The notes below the pieces were generated by a model. The model was given only the letters and a program-made list of their open reading frames with translations. It was not told where the DNA came from and made no database searches. The position numbers were made by a program, and so were the translations under genes. Positions 1-7,435 of a DNA stretch of 53,099 nucleotides are shown one piece after another (position 1 is the stretch's first letter; each line of letters starts with the position of its first letter). The DNA is from Paenalcaligenes sp035301625. Its GTDB lineage: Bacteria > Pseudomonadota > Gammaproteobacteria > Burkholderiales > Burkholderiaceae_B. The stretch lies in assembly GCA_035301625.1 (NCBI GenBank), contig DATGTW010000122.1, positions 1 to 53,099 on the forward strand. The letters run 5' to 3'.

Positions 1-708
1 AATCGCAAGTTAAATTTTGAAATCTATCGCTACGACCCCGACAAGGACGAGCGTCCCTACATGCAAGATGTGCAAATCGAATTGCGCGAGCATGATCGGA
101 TGCTGCTAGATGTACTCGTACGACTTAAAAATGAGGTCGATGACAGTATTTCTTTCCGACGCTCGTGCCGTGAGGGGATTTGTGGTTCAGACGCCGTGAA
201 TATTAATGGTCGCAACGCGTTGGCATGTATTACCAATTTAAATACCTTGCCCGATAAAATCGTATTGCGTCCGATTCCTGGCCTACCAGTTGTGCGTGAC
301 TTAATTGTAGACATGACTCATTTCTTTGATCAGTTTCATTCAGTCATGCCTTATCTCATTAATTCTACGCCGCCGCCAGAGCGCGAGCGCTTGCAGTCAC
401 CTGCCGAGCGCGAAGAGCTCAACGGGTTGTACGAGTGCATTTTATGTGCATGCTGTTCTACGGCCTGTCCTTCTTTTTGGTGGAACCCGGACAAATTTGT
501 GGGTCCAGCCGGTTTGCTACAGGCTTATCGTTTTATTGCGGATTCTCGTGATGATGCGACTGCCGAGCGCTTGGATAACCTAGAAGACCCATATCGTTTG
601 TTCCGCTGTCATACCATTATGAACTGTACCGATGTGTGCCCTAAAGGGCTTAATCCATCGCGTGCGATTGGTAAGATCAAGGAAATGCTTGTCCGTCGCA
701 CAGTCTAA
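1..708 (+). CDS. sdhB: Succinate dehydrogenase iron-sulfur subunit (5' end outside window)
   Basis: This is the iron-sulfur subunit of succinate dehydrogenase (complex II), which passes electrons from the flavoprotein to membrane quinone in the TCA cycle. The frame is open from base 1 and the true start lies upstream; 235 residues are visible. Ligands for all three clusters can be seen: the [2Fe-2S] motif CREGICGSD (window residues 56-64, with the Asp that replaces a Cys in SdhB) and a further Cys at 76, then CILCACCSTACP and CHTIMNCTDVCPKG for the [4Fe-4S] and [3Fe-4S] clusters. sdhE follows after 12 bases, as expected for an sdhCDAB-sdhE operon. An internal ATG at 61 is not the start, because the residues before it (KLNFEIYRYDPDKDERPY) are typical SdhB N-terminus. 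Confidence 0.97.
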   Translation, partial: NRKLNFEIYRYDPDKDERPYMQDVQIELREHDRMLLDVLVRLKNEVDDSISFRRSCREGICGSDAVNINGRNALACITNLNTLPDKIVLRPIPGLPVVRDLIVDMTHFFDQFHSVMPYLINSTPPPERERLQSPAEREELNGLYECILCACCSTACPSFWWNPDKFVGPAGLLQAYRFIADSRDDATAERLDNLEDPYRLFRCHTIMNCTDVCPKGLNPSRAIGKIKEMLVRRTV

Positions 709-720
709 TATGGGCCGAGT

Positions 721-981
721 ATGGCAGAGCTAACTACTTTACAGCGCGCGCGCCTCAGGTGGCGCGCGCGTCGCGGAATGCTTGAGAATGATCTCATTCT
801 TACGCGCTTTTTAGACCGCTATGAGCACGAGCTCACGGATGCAGATGTCAGCGCCCTCAACACATTGTTTGAAATGGACGACACTGACCTGCTCCAGGTT
901 CTTTTAGGCACCCAAGCGCTCAAAGAACCCTATAACTCACCAGATATTCAACGTCTAGTGGCGCTCATACGCGCGCTTTGA
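721..981 (+). CDS. sdhE: FAD assembly factor SdhE (succinate dehydrogenase assembly factor 2)
   Basis: A small cytosolic protein of 86 residues that helps attach FAD covalently to the SdhA flavoprotein (role known for the family). The diagnostic RGxxExD motif is present as RGMLEND at residues 18-24, followed by the typical all-helical acidic sequence. It sits 12 bases after sdhB and 16 bases before gltA, so the three are probably cotranscribed. The extreme N-terminus is rich in Arg. Length and position match the family. Confidence 0.93.
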   Translation: MAELTTLQRARLRWRARRGMLENDLILTRFLDRYEHELTDADVSALNTLFEMDDTDLLQVLLGTQALKEPYNSPDIQRLVALIRAL

Positions 982-997
982 ACGAAAAGGATGTTTT

Positions 998-2293
998 ATG
1001 CAACGTTCGGATACTAAAGCCACACTATCCTTTAGTGATGGCCGACCAGCTGTAGAACTGCCTGTATATAAAGGCACAATTGGCCCTGATGTCGTCGACA
1101 TTCGCAAATTGTACGGCGAAACAGGTACCTTTACATTTGATCCCGGTTTTATGGCGACCGCCTCAACCCGATCATCCATTACATATATTGATGGCGACAA
1201 GGGGCAATTACTGTATCGCGGCTATCCTATCGAGCAATTGGCTCAGAACTGCGATTTTCTCGATGTATGCCATCTATTGCTGTTTGGTGATCTGCCCGAC
1301 GAAAAAGGCAAACAAGAGTTCGAAGGTTTGGTGACCCACCACACCATGGTTAAAGAGCATATGTACAACTTTGTACGGGGCTTTCACCATGATGCGCACC
1401 CAATGGCAATTTTAACCGGTATGGTCGGAGCGATGTCCGCTTTCTATCACGACCAGCTGGATATTAATAATCCCGAAGATCGCCGCATTTCGGCGATCCG
1501 TTTGATTGCCAAACTGCCAACCATCGTTGCTATGGCTTATAAGTACGGCGTTGGACAGCCTTTTATGTACCCACAAAATGACTTGTCCTACACCGGTAAT
1601 TTCCTACGTATGATGTTTGGCACCCCATGCGAGGATTATCAGGTCAATGATGTCGTCGAGCGCGCACTGGATCGCATCTTTATTCTGCATGCTGACCATG
1701 AGCAAAACGCATCGACTTCTACGGTACGTTTGTGTGGCTCATCAGGCACTAACCCTTATGCAGCTATTGCTGCCGGGATTGCATGCCTATGGGGTCCAGC
1801 GCATGGTGGGGCTAATGAAGCCTGCCTCAATATGCTCGAGCAATTGCACGCCCAAGGCGGTGTTGCCAAAGTCGGCGAGTTTATGGAGCAGGTCAAAGAT
1901 CGCACTTCGGGTGTGCGTTTGATGGGTTTTGGGCATCGTGTCTACAAAAACTATGACCCACGTGCCAAGCTCATGCAGGAAACATGTAAAGAGGTGCTCG
2001 AGGCTTTGGGCCTAGAGGATGACCCTTTGTTCAAGCTCGCTATGGAACTCGAGCGTATTGCTCTTGAGGATGATTACTTTGTCGAGCGTCGCCTGTACCC
2101 CAACGTAGATTTTTATTCTGGTATTGTGCAGCGTGCTATTGGCATTCCTACAGATATGTTTACTGGTATTTTTGCACTGGCGCGTACCGCAGGCTGGATT
2201 GCTCAGTGGGATGAGATGATTACCGATGAAGATTTTCGCATTGGTCGTCCTCGCCAGTTATATGTGGGTTCTACCGAACGCAATATCAAATAA
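998..2293 (+). CDS. gltA: Citrate synthase (type II)
   Basis: Condenses acetyl-CoA and oxaloacetate to citrate, the entry step of the TCA cycle. The 431 residues match the hexameric bacterial type. The catalytic set is visible: His269 in WGPAHGGANEA, His313 in GFGHRVYKNYDPRA and Asp371 in PNVDFYSG, along with the HADHEQNASTST signature at 231-242. The start ATG at 998 has a good ribosome-binding site (AAAAGGA) eight bases upstream. It is the last gene of the sdh cluster and is followed by two hairpins, the second with a T-run. Confidence 0.97.
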   Translation: MQRSDTKATLSFSDGRPAVELPVYKGTIGPDVVDIRKLYGETGTFTFDPGFMATASTRSSITYIDGDKGQLLYRGYPIEQLAQNCDFLDVCHLLLFGDLPDEKGKQEFEGLVTHHTMVKEHMYNFVRGFHHDAHPMAILTGMVGAMSAFYHDQLDINNPEDRRISAIRLIAKLPTIVAMAYKYGVGQPFMYPQNDLSYTGNFLRMMFGTPCEDYQVNDVVERALDRIFILHADHEQNASTSTVRLCGSSGTNPYAAIAAGIACLWGPAHGGANEACLNMLEQLHAQGGVAKVGEFMEQVKDRTSGVRLMGFGHRVYKNYDPRAKLMQETCKEVLEALGLEDDPLFKLAMELERIALEDDYFVERRLYPNVDFYSGIVQRAIGIPTDMFTGIFALARTAGWIAQWDEMITDEDFRIGRPRQLYVGSTERNIK

Positions 2294-2307
2294 ATCTAGT
2301 TGCAGTA

Positions 2308-2367
2308 CTGTTCCTCGTTTCGGAACAGCAAGTATTGAAAACGGCTTCCATGGGAAGCCGTTTTTTT
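2308..2367 (+). terminator. gltA terminator: two successive hairpins
   Basis: The first hairpin pairs CTGTTCC (2308-2314) with GGAACAG (2322-2328). The second pairs CGGCTTCC (2342-2349) with GGAAGCCG (2353-2360) and runs into seven T, a classic intrinsic terminator for gltA. Confidence 0.85.
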
Positions 2368-2422
2368 GTGGCTTTTTGGAAATCAATACAGGGTTTTTGC
2401 GAATAAGAAAAAGTAATAACAG

Positions 2423-2437
2423 CAGGTATAGTACCTG
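2423..2437 (+). promoter_or_regulatory. Candidate operator overlapping the lctP promoter region
   Basis: A perfect dyad, CAGGTA-TAG-TACCTG, lies 77 bases before the lctP start. It contains TATAGT (2427-2432), a good match to a -10 box, although no convincing -35 is seen at the right distance. A repressor bound here would block RNA polymerase. The family of the regulator is not identified; the half-site spacing is not that of a classic FadR/LldR box. Confidence 0.4.
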
Positions 2438-2514
2438 ATTGCGTGGGGTCATCACGTTTTGAAAACAAGAAATGGCGTTTTTGCCATCTTTTTGCTAGCC
2501 AAGGAGTTTTTTTC

Positions 2515-4281
2515 ATGGGTACTATTTATACCTTATTGGCCTTAGCACCAATTGTCGTAGTATTTGTGCTAATGGTCGTTCTAGGGCGGTCTGCCAAGCT
2601 CTCAATGGGGGCCGCATATGTTGTAACCGCTCTATTATCACTGTTTGTCTGGGGTAGTTCAGGCGCTATCGTAGCCGCGGCAACGGTTAACGGTATCATT
2701 ACTGCAATTACTCTATTGTTTATTGTGTTTGGGGCGATTTTGCTCTTGAATACCCTCAAAGAAGGCGGGGCGCTCAGCTCGATTCGTCAGGGGTTCATGG
2801 ATGTCTCTCCCGACCGCCGTATACAAGTCATTATTGTGGCTTGGCTTTTTGGCTCGCTGATTGAGGGCTCTTCCGGTTTTGGTACGCCTTCTGCTGTGGG
2901 CGCACCTTTACTGCTGGCTCTGGGTTTCCCTGCAATGGCTGCAGTCATGTCGATGTTGATTATTCAATCAACACCCGTATCTTTTGGGGCTGTGGGTACA
3001 CCCATGATTGTTGGTGTGACATCGGGTATTGATAACAAGGCTGATGTTGCTGCTGCGATTGCACCTACAACACCGGTTGAATACATCATGCAAATCGTTC
3101 ATGATGTTGCGCTGCTGCATGCATTGATTGGGGTCTTTATTCCCTTGTTGTTGTGCGGTTTGTTGACCCGTTTCTTTGGTAGCCAGCGCTCCTTTACCCA
3201 AGGGCTTAAAGCATGGCGTTTTGCTATCTTTGCCGGGTTAGCATTTACCGTACCGTACGTGATTATTTCTCGTCTACTGGGTGCCGAGTTCCCGTCTATG
3301 CTGGGTGCACTTATTGGCTTGATGATCGTCGTTCCCGCAGCACGCAAAGGACTTTTTGTTCCCAAGGATACTTTCCAGTTCCCCGAGAAAGCCTATTGGG
3401 AGCGTCAATGGTTGGGTTCCGTCAAGGTTGAAGACGAGAACGAAACACCCCGTTTCAGTGTGTTGCGTGCTTTTTCTCCCTATGTGCTGGTGGTTGTGTT
3501 GCTGGTAATTACACGTACCGTACCTGCAGTGAAATCCGCACTAACAGGTGATAGTGCTACCTTGTCTTTCCCTAATCTCTTTGACACTGACATTTCCAGT
3601 TCGGCACAGTTCTGGTTTTCGCCGGGCGCTATCTTAATTCTGGTATCACTGATTTGTATCGGTATTTTCAGAATGAATGGAAAGCAGTACTGGGATGGCT
3701 TTACTGCCTCAGCAAAAACCATGTCCGCAGCCGCACCTGCTTTGTTGCTGGCAGTGCCCATGGTACAAGTCTTTATCCATTCGGCATCCGCTGATGGTAC
3801 CTTGGCCAGTATGCCTATTTTGCTTGCACAAAGTGCAGCCTCAGTAGCAGGTAATGCCTGGCCCAATATTTCACCCTGGGTAGGTAGCTTGGGGGCATTT
3901 ATTGCTGGCTCGAACACAGTCAGTAATATGATGTTCTCGTACTTCCAGTTCTCTACTGCACAGCATTTAGCCTTTACACCTGATCAGTCAGCAATCATTG
4001 TTGCACTGCAGGCGGTAGGGGGTGCTGCTGGTAACATGATTTGTGTCCACAACGTTGTTGCCGCATGCGCAGTTGTAGGTATGGTTAACCGCGAGGGTGA
4101 GGTCGTTCGCAAGACGTTGATCCCCATGATTTACTACGTCGTCATGGCTGGATTTATTGGTCAGGCCTTTATCACAGGTAATACCATTTGGATGATTGCA
4201 TCGGTTGCTTGGCTGTTTGTCACCTTTGGTGGTCTTTCAATGGCCCGTGGCAGACCCATGCAAATCCCTGCTAATGTCTAA
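2515..4281 (+). CDS. lctP: L-lactate permease (LctP family)
   Basis: A large inner-membrane proton symporter for lactate and possibly glycolate. The product is 588 residues and almost wholly hydrophobic, with many transmembrane segments from residue 5 on and the family signature region around IEGSSGFGTPSAVGAPLL. The frame stays open upstream to 2443, but the ATG at 2515 has an AAGGAG ribosome-binding site eight bases before it and begins directly with the first membrane segment (MGTIYTLLALAPIVVVF), so it is preferred. No lactate dehydrogenase gene lies next to it. It converges on maeB with a shared terminator. Expression is probably controlled through the dyad at 2423-2437. Confidence 0.92.
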   Translation: MGTIYTLLALAPIVVVFVLMVVLGRSAKLSMGAAYVVTALLSLFVWGSSGAIVAAATVNGIITAITLLFIVFGAILLLNTLKEGGALSSIRQGFMDVSPDRRIQVIIVAWLFGSLIEGSSGFGTPSAVGAPLLLALGFPAMAAVMSMLIIQSTPVSFGAVGTPMIVGVTSGIDNKADVAAAIAPTTPVEYIMQIVHDVALLHALIGVFIPLLLCGLLTRFFGSQRSFTQGLKAWRFAIFAGLAFTVPYVIISRLLGAEFPSMLGALIGLMIVVPAARKGLFVPKDTFQFPEKAYWERQWLGSVKVEDENETPRFSVLRAFSPYVLVVVLLVITRTVPAVKSALTGDSATLSFPNLFDTDISSSAQFWFSPGAILILVSLICIGIFRMNGKQYWDGFTASAKTMSAAAPALLLAVPMVQVFIHSASADGTLASMPILLAQSAASVAGNAWPNISPWVGSLGAFIAGSNTVSNMMFSYFQFSTAQHLAFTPDQSAIIVALQAVGGAAGNMICVHNVVAACAVVGMVNREGEVVRKTLIPMIYYVVMAGFIGQAFITGNTIWMIASVAWLFVTFGGLSMARGRPMQIPANV

Positions 4282-4296
4282 TTGAACCCCATAATA

Positions 4297-4367
4297 GTTA
4301 GGCGCTAGACTCTAGTGCCTAACCAGACAAACAAAAAGCATGCGTGAATTTTCACGCATGCTTTTTT
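4297..4367 (+). terminator. Convergent terminator region between lctP and maeB
   Basis: A long hairpin (GTTAGGCGCTAGA 4297-4309 with TCTAGTGCCTAAC 4311-4323) is followed by a second perfect hairpin. In the second, AAAAAGCATGCGTGA (4333-4347) pairs with TCACGCATGCTTTTT (4352-4366). The A-run on one side and T-run on the other make it able to act on both strands. Confidence 0.85.
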
Positions 4368-4403
4368 ATTGGTTATCGTTTTGGTGTTATTTATATGCTT
4401 GAC

Positions 4404-6686
4404 TTAACGCCCTGCAGCATCTAAAACAGCCAGCGCTGTCATATTGACAATGCGCCGTACGGTACTGGATGTGGTCATGATGTGTACTGGGCCAGCCGCA
4501 CCTAACAGAATGGGGCCTAACGAGACACCGTTACTGCCAGTCATTTTGAGGATGTTGTAGGTGATGTTCCCTGCATCCAGGTTAGGGGTGATCAATAAAT
4601 TAGCGGGTGCACGTAGGGTTGAATCTGGATTGGCGTTATAACGGATGCGATCGGACAAGGCCGAGTCGGCATGCATTTCACCATCAATTTCCAGATCGGG
4701 TTCGACCTCTAGTATCAATTCACGTGCTTTAGCCATCTTGCGTGATGACTCGGTTGAACGACTGCCAAAATTAGAATGAGAAAGTAGGGCAACACGGGGC
4801 GCCAGTCCAAAACGTCGCACCTCTTTGACTGCTAACAAGGTCATGTTGGCGACTTCTTCGGCATTTGGGTTTTCATTAACGTGGGTGTCGCATACGAAAA
4901 TGTTCTGAGTAGGTAAAATCAGCGCATTCATGGCCGCAAATACTTTGGCGCCTTCATCCAAGCCAATGATGTCTTGAATGTGCTCCAATTGGGTGTAAAA
5001 GCGGGTAGTCACACCACAAATCAGCCCATCGACATCACCGCGGCGCATTAGCATGGCACCAATGATGGTGTTGTGCTTGCGCACGAGCGCTTTTGCAAGG
5101 TCGGGGGTGACACCATGGCGGTTTTTCAGCTTGAAATACCCTTGCCAGGTTTCATTAAAGCGGTAGTCATCTTCGGGGTCCACAATCTCTACGTTCACGC
5201 CGGGCTCTAGACGCAATCCGTAACGGCGTATGCGCATGTCGATGACATTCGGGCGACCAATTAAAATGGGAAAGGCGATTTTTTCGTCGACTGCGGTCTG
5301 CGCGGCGCGCAAGACACGCTCATCCTCACCATCAGAGTAGGCAATGCGCTTGAGTGCTGATAGCTCTTTTGCTTGTAAAAACAGTGGACGCATCAATGTG
5401 CCCGAGCGATAAGTCAGGGCCAATAGCTTTTGGCGATAGGCCTCCATATCGGTGATAGGGCGGCGGGCGACGCCTGTTTCTTCAGCAGCTTTAGCGACTG
5501 CAGATGCGACACGTACAATTAAGCGCGGGTCAAATGGGCGAGGGATGATGTATTCAGGTCCAAAGCTCAGTTCATCATCATTTTCAACACCAATCGCATC
5601 GTAAGCCTCTTCGTGTGCCAACTGGGCAATGGCATGGACTGCTGCCATTTTCATTTCCTCATTTATTTCAGTGGCACCGCAATCCAAGGCACCACGGAAA
5701 ATAAAAGGAAAGCATAGAACGTTATTGACCTGGTTGGGGTAATCGGAACGTCCAGTGGCAATGATGCAATCAGGGCGGGTGGCCTTGGCTACCTCAGGGC
5801 GGATCTCGGGTTCGGGGTTTGCCAGTGCCAAAACGATGGGCTTTTCGGCCATCGATTCCAACATTTCTGGGGTCATTAGCCCAGGTGCAGAACAGCCCAG
5901 GAAAATATCCGATCCATCTACAGCCTCTTCGAGGGTGCGTAGGTCTGTGTCGCGTGCAAATTCGGCCTTATTAGGTTCCATATCAGGCTCGCGACCAGCC
6001 CAAATAACGCCACGTGAATCTACTACGGTAATATTCTCTTTGGGCATACCCATATTGACCAAGAGTTTTAAGCACGCAATGGCTGCAGCGCCAGCGCCTG
6101 AACACACCAAAGTAGTGTCTTCCAGGCTTTTACCGACGATTTTCAAAGCGTTAATAATTGCTGCTCCGGCGATGATCGCAGTGCCATGTTGGTCGTCGTG
6201 AAAGACGGGGATGTTCATTCGCTCGCGCAGTTTGCTTTCGATATAAAAGCACTCAGGTGCGCGAATGTCCTCGAGGTTGATCCCACCAACGGTAGGTTCC
6301 ATCGCGGCAATGATTTCGACCAGCTTCTCAGGGTCCTTTTCGTCAAGCTCAATATCAAAAACATCGATGTTGGCAAACTTTTTAAATAAGCAGCCTTTGC
6401 CTTCCATGACTGGTTTGGCGGCTAGAGGGCCAATATCTCCTAGACCGAGTACCGCGGTACCATTTGAAACCACAGCAACTAGGTTAGAGCGGGATGTGTA
6501 TTTGGCGGCCTCGTCGTCCCCTCCATCGTGAATGGCCATACAGGCAGAAGCAACGCCGGGCGAATAGGCGAGGGATAAATCATCGCTGTTCGCCAATGAC
6601 TTGGTCGGCACGACTGAGATCTTGCCGGGTGTGGGGTGGGCATGGTAATCGAGCGCCAGCTTAGTTAAATCGGGCTTTGAGCTCAT
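4404..6686 (-). CDS. maeB: NADP-dependent malic enzyme with C-terminal phosphotransacetylase domain
   Basis: Oxidatively decarboxylates malate to pyruvate, feeding NADPH and pyruvate to biosynthesis and, here, to PHA synthesis. The 760-residue length is that of the hybrid MaeB type: a malic enzyme domain (about residues 1-430, with LAYSPGVASACMAI near the N-terminus, the FHDDQHGTA region and a Rossmann glycine motif CSGAGAAAIACL) followed by a phosphotransacetylase-like domain (about 430-760). In this family the second domain is thought to be regulatory, binding acetyl-CoA, rather than catalytic. It is transcribed towards lctP and away from sucA. Confidence 0.95.
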   Translation of the reverse strand: MSSKPDLTKLALDYHAHPTPGKISVVPTKSLANSDDLSLAYSPGVASACMAIHDGGDDEAAKYTSRSNLVAVVSNGTAVLGLGDIGPLAAKPVMEGKGCLFKKFANIDVFDIELDEKDPEKLVEIIAAMEPTVGGINLEDIRAPECFYIESKLRERMNIPVFHDDQHGTAIIAGAAIINALKIVGKSLEDTTLVCSGAGAAAIACLKLLVNMGMPKENITVVDSRGVIWAGREPDMEPNKAEFARDTDLRTLEEAVDGSDIFLGCSAPGLMTPEMLESMAEKPIVLALANPEPEIRPEVAKATRPDCIIATGRSDYPNQVNNVLCFPFIFRGALDCGATEINEEMKMAAVHAIAQLAHEEAYDAIGVENDDELSFGPEYIIPRPFDPRLIVRVASAVAKAAEETGVARRPITDMEAYRQKLLALTYRSGTLMRPLFLQAKELSALKRIAYSDGEDERVLRAAQTAVDEKIAFPILIGRPNVIDMRIRRYGLRLEPGVNVEIVDPEDDYRFNETWQGYFKLKNRHGVTPDLAKALVRKHNTIIGAMLMRRGDVDGLICGVTTRFYTQLEHIQDIIGLDEGAKVFAAMNALILPTQNIFVCDTHVNENPNAEEVANMTLLAVKEVRRFGLAPRVALLSHSNFGSRSTESSRKMAKARELILEVEPDLEIDGEMHADSALSDRIRYNANPDSTLRAPANLLITPNLDAGNITYNILKMTGSNGVSLGPILLGAAGPVHIMTTSSTVRRIVNMTALAVLDAAGR

Positions 6687-7290
6687 GGCTGTTTATTCTC
6701 CATAATTCAAGTTAATAGCTATTTATGCCTTATTAATTAAATGCTCGCCTAATTACATTTTAAAATTATAATGGCCAGCATCATAAATCCAGTGTTTTCT
6801 ATTTATAAAGAATCAAAAAACCATAACAATAAAATAATAAATTAATAGGTAAATAGATTTTGGGGATATGTTTAGTTAAATTAAGAATTAAAAAGAACAA
6901 ATAAGAAAGTGGTCTTTTAAATTAAAAAAACTTCTATTTTTGTAAATGTTAGGTGTGTATTCGATGGGTATCCATAAACCCTGATGGCTCACCCTACTAC
7001 TTTAGTGCTAGACCCCTGATAGTATAGGATGCACAGAGTTTTAGTGGGGTGAATGAGCAAAAAAAAAGGGTACCAGGCAAATTTTTTGTGGCTTATTCTT
7101 TTTTTATGATTTTTATGCTGCAATGCAGTAATTTCTCATTCCCGCATTTTGGTTGTACTAGCTGTTTATTATCAGTCAAATTCTAGTTATTATTGTGTAG
7201 CTGCAGCATGGAGTGCCTTGTTTGGTAATGCCAACATAAGTTTTTAAAAGTCAAGATGAATCAAGTCCTTGATGCATAGATATACACAGG
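6687..7290. other. Long AT-rich spacer between maeB and the sucA promoter
   Basis: No coding frame with a plausible start is seen in about 600 bases between the divergent maeB and sucA genes. The first 270 bases are very AT-rich. A long imperfect hairpin occupies 6986-7058 (listed separately) and is followed by a run of A. The spacer must contain the maeB promoter, but I cannot assign its boxes with confidence. Confidence 0.6.
6987..7058. repeat. Long imperfect inverted repeat in the maeB-sucA spacer
   Basis: GCTCACCCTACTA (6987-6999) pairs in blocks with TTAGTGGGGTGAATGAGC (7041-7058): GCTC/GAGC, ACCC/GGGT and ACTA/TAGT. Within it, GTGC (7005-7008) pairs with GCAC (7031-7034), and CCT (7015-7017) with AGG (7026-7028). 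The element folds as one long rod and is followed by nine A. It is not placed as a terminator for either neighbour. It could be a short mobile-element remnant or a structured RNA. Confidence 0.45.
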
Positions 7291-7294
7291 ACGC

Positions 7295-7300
7295 TATACT
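7295..7300 (+). promoter_or_regulatory. Possible sucA -10 box
   Basis: TATACT matches the -10 consensus at five of six bases and lies just before the structured leader, which would start near 7307. The nearest -35-like sequence (TTGATG, 7269-7274) is 20 bases away, too far for a strong promoter, so an activator may be needed. Confidence 0.35.
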
Positions 7301-7306
7301 AGTGGG

Positions 7307-7435
7307 TACGACTCGTCATGAAATAGCGAGCCCAAGGCCTTCTGCTCCGCTATCCGCTAATCGGTGAGGCCGTGTCGCGGAAGGTTTTCCTGCATCTAAA
7401 CATGGGTGAAACACCCTGAAAGGTGAAGCGTAAAT
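7307..7435 (+). promoter_or_regulatory. Structured 5' leader of sucA (candidate sucA RNA motif)
   Basis: The sucA RNA motif is a published cis-regulatory structure found upstream of sucA in Burkholderiales; position and organism fit, but I could not run a covariance search. By eye, CCTTCTGC (7338-7345) pairs with GCGGAAGG (7377-7384, one G-U). Nearer the gene, GGGTG (7404-7408) pairs with CACCC (7412-7416). The same CACC (7412-7415) can instead pair with GGTG (7422-7425), which is the ribosome-binding site. The two pairings exclude each other, so the leader could switch translation on and off. Confidence 0.6.

Noticed and set aside
3480..3917. Open frame of 145 codons antisense to lctP
   Set aside because: Lies opposite membrane segments of a clear permease and has no promoter or ribosome-binding site.
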